Assembly (NCBI GenBank): GCA_028023455.1 | Contig: JAQFVV010012441.1 | Coordinates: 1,177,911-1,241,910 of the forward strand | Length of the DNA: 64,000 nt | Direction of reading: 5' to 3' | Origin: Epiperipatus broadwayi | Taxonomy: Eukaryota; Onychophora; Udeonychophora; Euonychophora; Peripatidae | Shown here: positions 62,723 through 64,000 of the stretch, one piece after another | Layout: each line of letters starts with the position of its first letter | Numbering within the stretch: the stretch's first letter is position 1 | Position numbers and translations under genes: made by a program | The notes under the pieces: generated by a model | The model's database searches: none | Seen by the model: only the letters and a program-made list of their open reading frames with translations | Told to the model about the DNA's origin: nothing

Positions 62723-62804
62723 CAATAGAATTTAAATATCAGGAGAAAGAAAACGATAAAAACGATTTTAAATCTCACACGCATTCTTATGATATAAGAA
62801 AGAG

Positions 62805-62850
62805 GATGCTCTGAGGAAGGTACTTGATATTGTACTGAAATGTCAGCATT
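62805..62850 (+). ncRNA. Hammerhead-like motif at the PLE 3' end
   Basis: Stem I GATGCT (62805-62810) pairs with AGCATT (62845-62850), 6 bp with one G-U. The box is CTGAGGA (consensus CTGATGA, one change). Stem II pairs AGGTAC with GTACT, one bulged G. GAAA is at 62837-62840, then TGTC, with predicted cleavage after 62844. It sits about 85 bp after the PLE C-terminus, where PLEs are known to carry hammerheads. Confidence 0.6.
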
Positions 62851-62955
62851 TAGATTTTTCACTACATGGAATATACCGCAAATAATAATAATAATATGAC
62901 ATCTTTTATCCGTGAAAATATTAGAATTAATATATATATATATGAAAGTAACTGC

Positions 62956-63122
62956 AATTCTCATTGATCTATGCTTAATTGATAGTCAAATGTTAATAAA
63001 CTATGAAAAGAAGTGGAATAATACCACCATCTCTTTAGTTTTGATCATAAATAAGCTTTGTTTATTGACATTATTATAAATCAAAGAGTTTGGCTATTGG
63101 TTAAGTATAGCCCAATGGAGTT
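62956..63122. repeat. MITE-like element, copy B
   Basis: Inverted ends as at 25402-25569, slightly more diverged. It follows the PLE fragment. Confidence 0.65.
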
Positions 63123-64000
63123 GCACTTATTTCCACTTCAAATTCATATTGTTAGCTATTATCATATATAAATATATATATATTACATTAAGCATTACAA
63201 TTACTTCTAAATATATATAAACAAAACACTTGAATAAATTCTACAATTTTCAATATACCAATATATTAATAAATAACACCTATAGTTAACTTATGACAAC
63301 TGCCACCTTGGGCAGTTTATTTAAAATAGTAGTTATGTCATCAGCTCATTATAACTATTGTTCATTTATAAAGGTATTACTATTTTGAACACATAGAATT
63401 AATTCCAGATTTATTTTTTATTTACCATTAATCATGGTAGCGATAAACTTGCCCCATATTGTTTATATCAGGGCACTGCCCTCTATTATCAGATTTAAAC
63501 TTGAAAACACAAAATAAATTAACTTACATTTGCTTATTTATTTCACTTATGATTAATAAATCTGGCAAGTGATATCAATTAGGATAAACTTCCAGAAATA
63601 CTAGATATTAACAAAGCTTTATTCCGTATCTCACATGTCATTAATATCGAGTATAATTGGAATCAGTATGCCACATGATATCGAGTATAGTTGAAAGTTT
63701 ACCCTTATTAATATCAGTTGTCAGATTTGATATTCTTATAAAAATCAGAAAAACAAATATAAATTGATTTATTTTATAATTACAATTTAAAATCTGATAA
63801 TAGAAATGAAAACATCACTGGAAAATATTATTGTTTCTGTGACTTCATTTTATTAAAAGCATTGTGTTAATACATAACATTATATACATTATACTGTTAA
63901 TTTTTATATATAATTAACAGTAACATTGTGTTGGTATTTTAGTTTGATTTCATCTGCAATCAACCAAGTAAAGTTCATTTAAAGCAAAATTCGAAATTTT

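Overview
The window is A+T-rich, repeat-packed animal DNA, almost certainly from an invertebrate. The evidence is spliced secreted-protein genes, Penelope-like elements (PLEs), non-LTR retrotransposons (LINEs), tRNA-derived SINEs, foldback repeats and long tri- and tetranucleotide arrays. There is no operon structure, rRNA, CRISPR array or intact viral gene. I cannot name the species: a mollusc or an arachnid would both fit, and nothing I recognise decides it.

Host genes. I find one small family of secreted precursors with three members. Member A (+ strand, exons 19867-19937 and 24500-25041) is intact: a 22-codon signal-peptide exon, a phase-1 intron, then a 179-codon exon with a short acidic pro-region, a Lys-Arg site, a His/Pro/Tyr/Gly-rich segment and a Thr/Pro mucin-like tail (202 aa in all). 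Member B (+, 61937-62451) is a duplicated copy of the second exon. It has lost the signal exon, has a one-base frameshift, and its Thr-rich reading phase runs into a PLE endonuclease fragment. Member C (-, exons 56773-56706 and 46530-46313) is a diverged paralogue with the same exon lengths and phase but an in-frame TAG. Its 10 kb intron is full of mobile DNA.

Layout. 1-6.5 kb: SINEs, a PLE remnant with inverted arms, and a decayed LINE with zinc knuckles and an endonuclease remnant. 6.5-18.4 kb: mostly featureless AT-rich DNA with a PLE remnant (12.3 kb), a hammerhead-ribozyme repeat (14.6 kb), hairpins and (TA)n arrays. 18.5-27 kb: a foldback repeat and gene A, whose intron holds a LINE insertion, a possible hammerhead, a (TCTA)n composite satellite and an inverted-repeat element. 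27-42 kb: AT-rich, with minisatellites, a purine-rich tract and a possible LTR. 42-46 kb: two palindromic repeat families with hammerhead ribozymes, and a mariner-like remnant. 46.3-48.7 kb: exon 3 of gene C and a Jockey-like LINE between AAC/AAT arrays. 49.8-53 kb: more hammerhead and foldback repeats. 56-64 kb: a PLE GIY-YIG frame, exon 2 of gene C, a second copy of the PLE-LINE block of 2.5-4.0 kb, then the second copy of the gene A segment, which runs off the window end.

Main discovery-type signals: (1) at least ten hammerhead-ribozyme motifs or remnants in three or four families, with covarying stem II and self-complementary stem III; (2) the three-member precursor family, recognised across introns and on both strands; (3) the partial duplication that produced a truncated mucin-like/GIY-YIG chimera; (4) two LINE insertions whose empty sites are preserved in the second copy of the duplicated segment. 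All coordinates and translations were read by eye; no alignment or database search was run.
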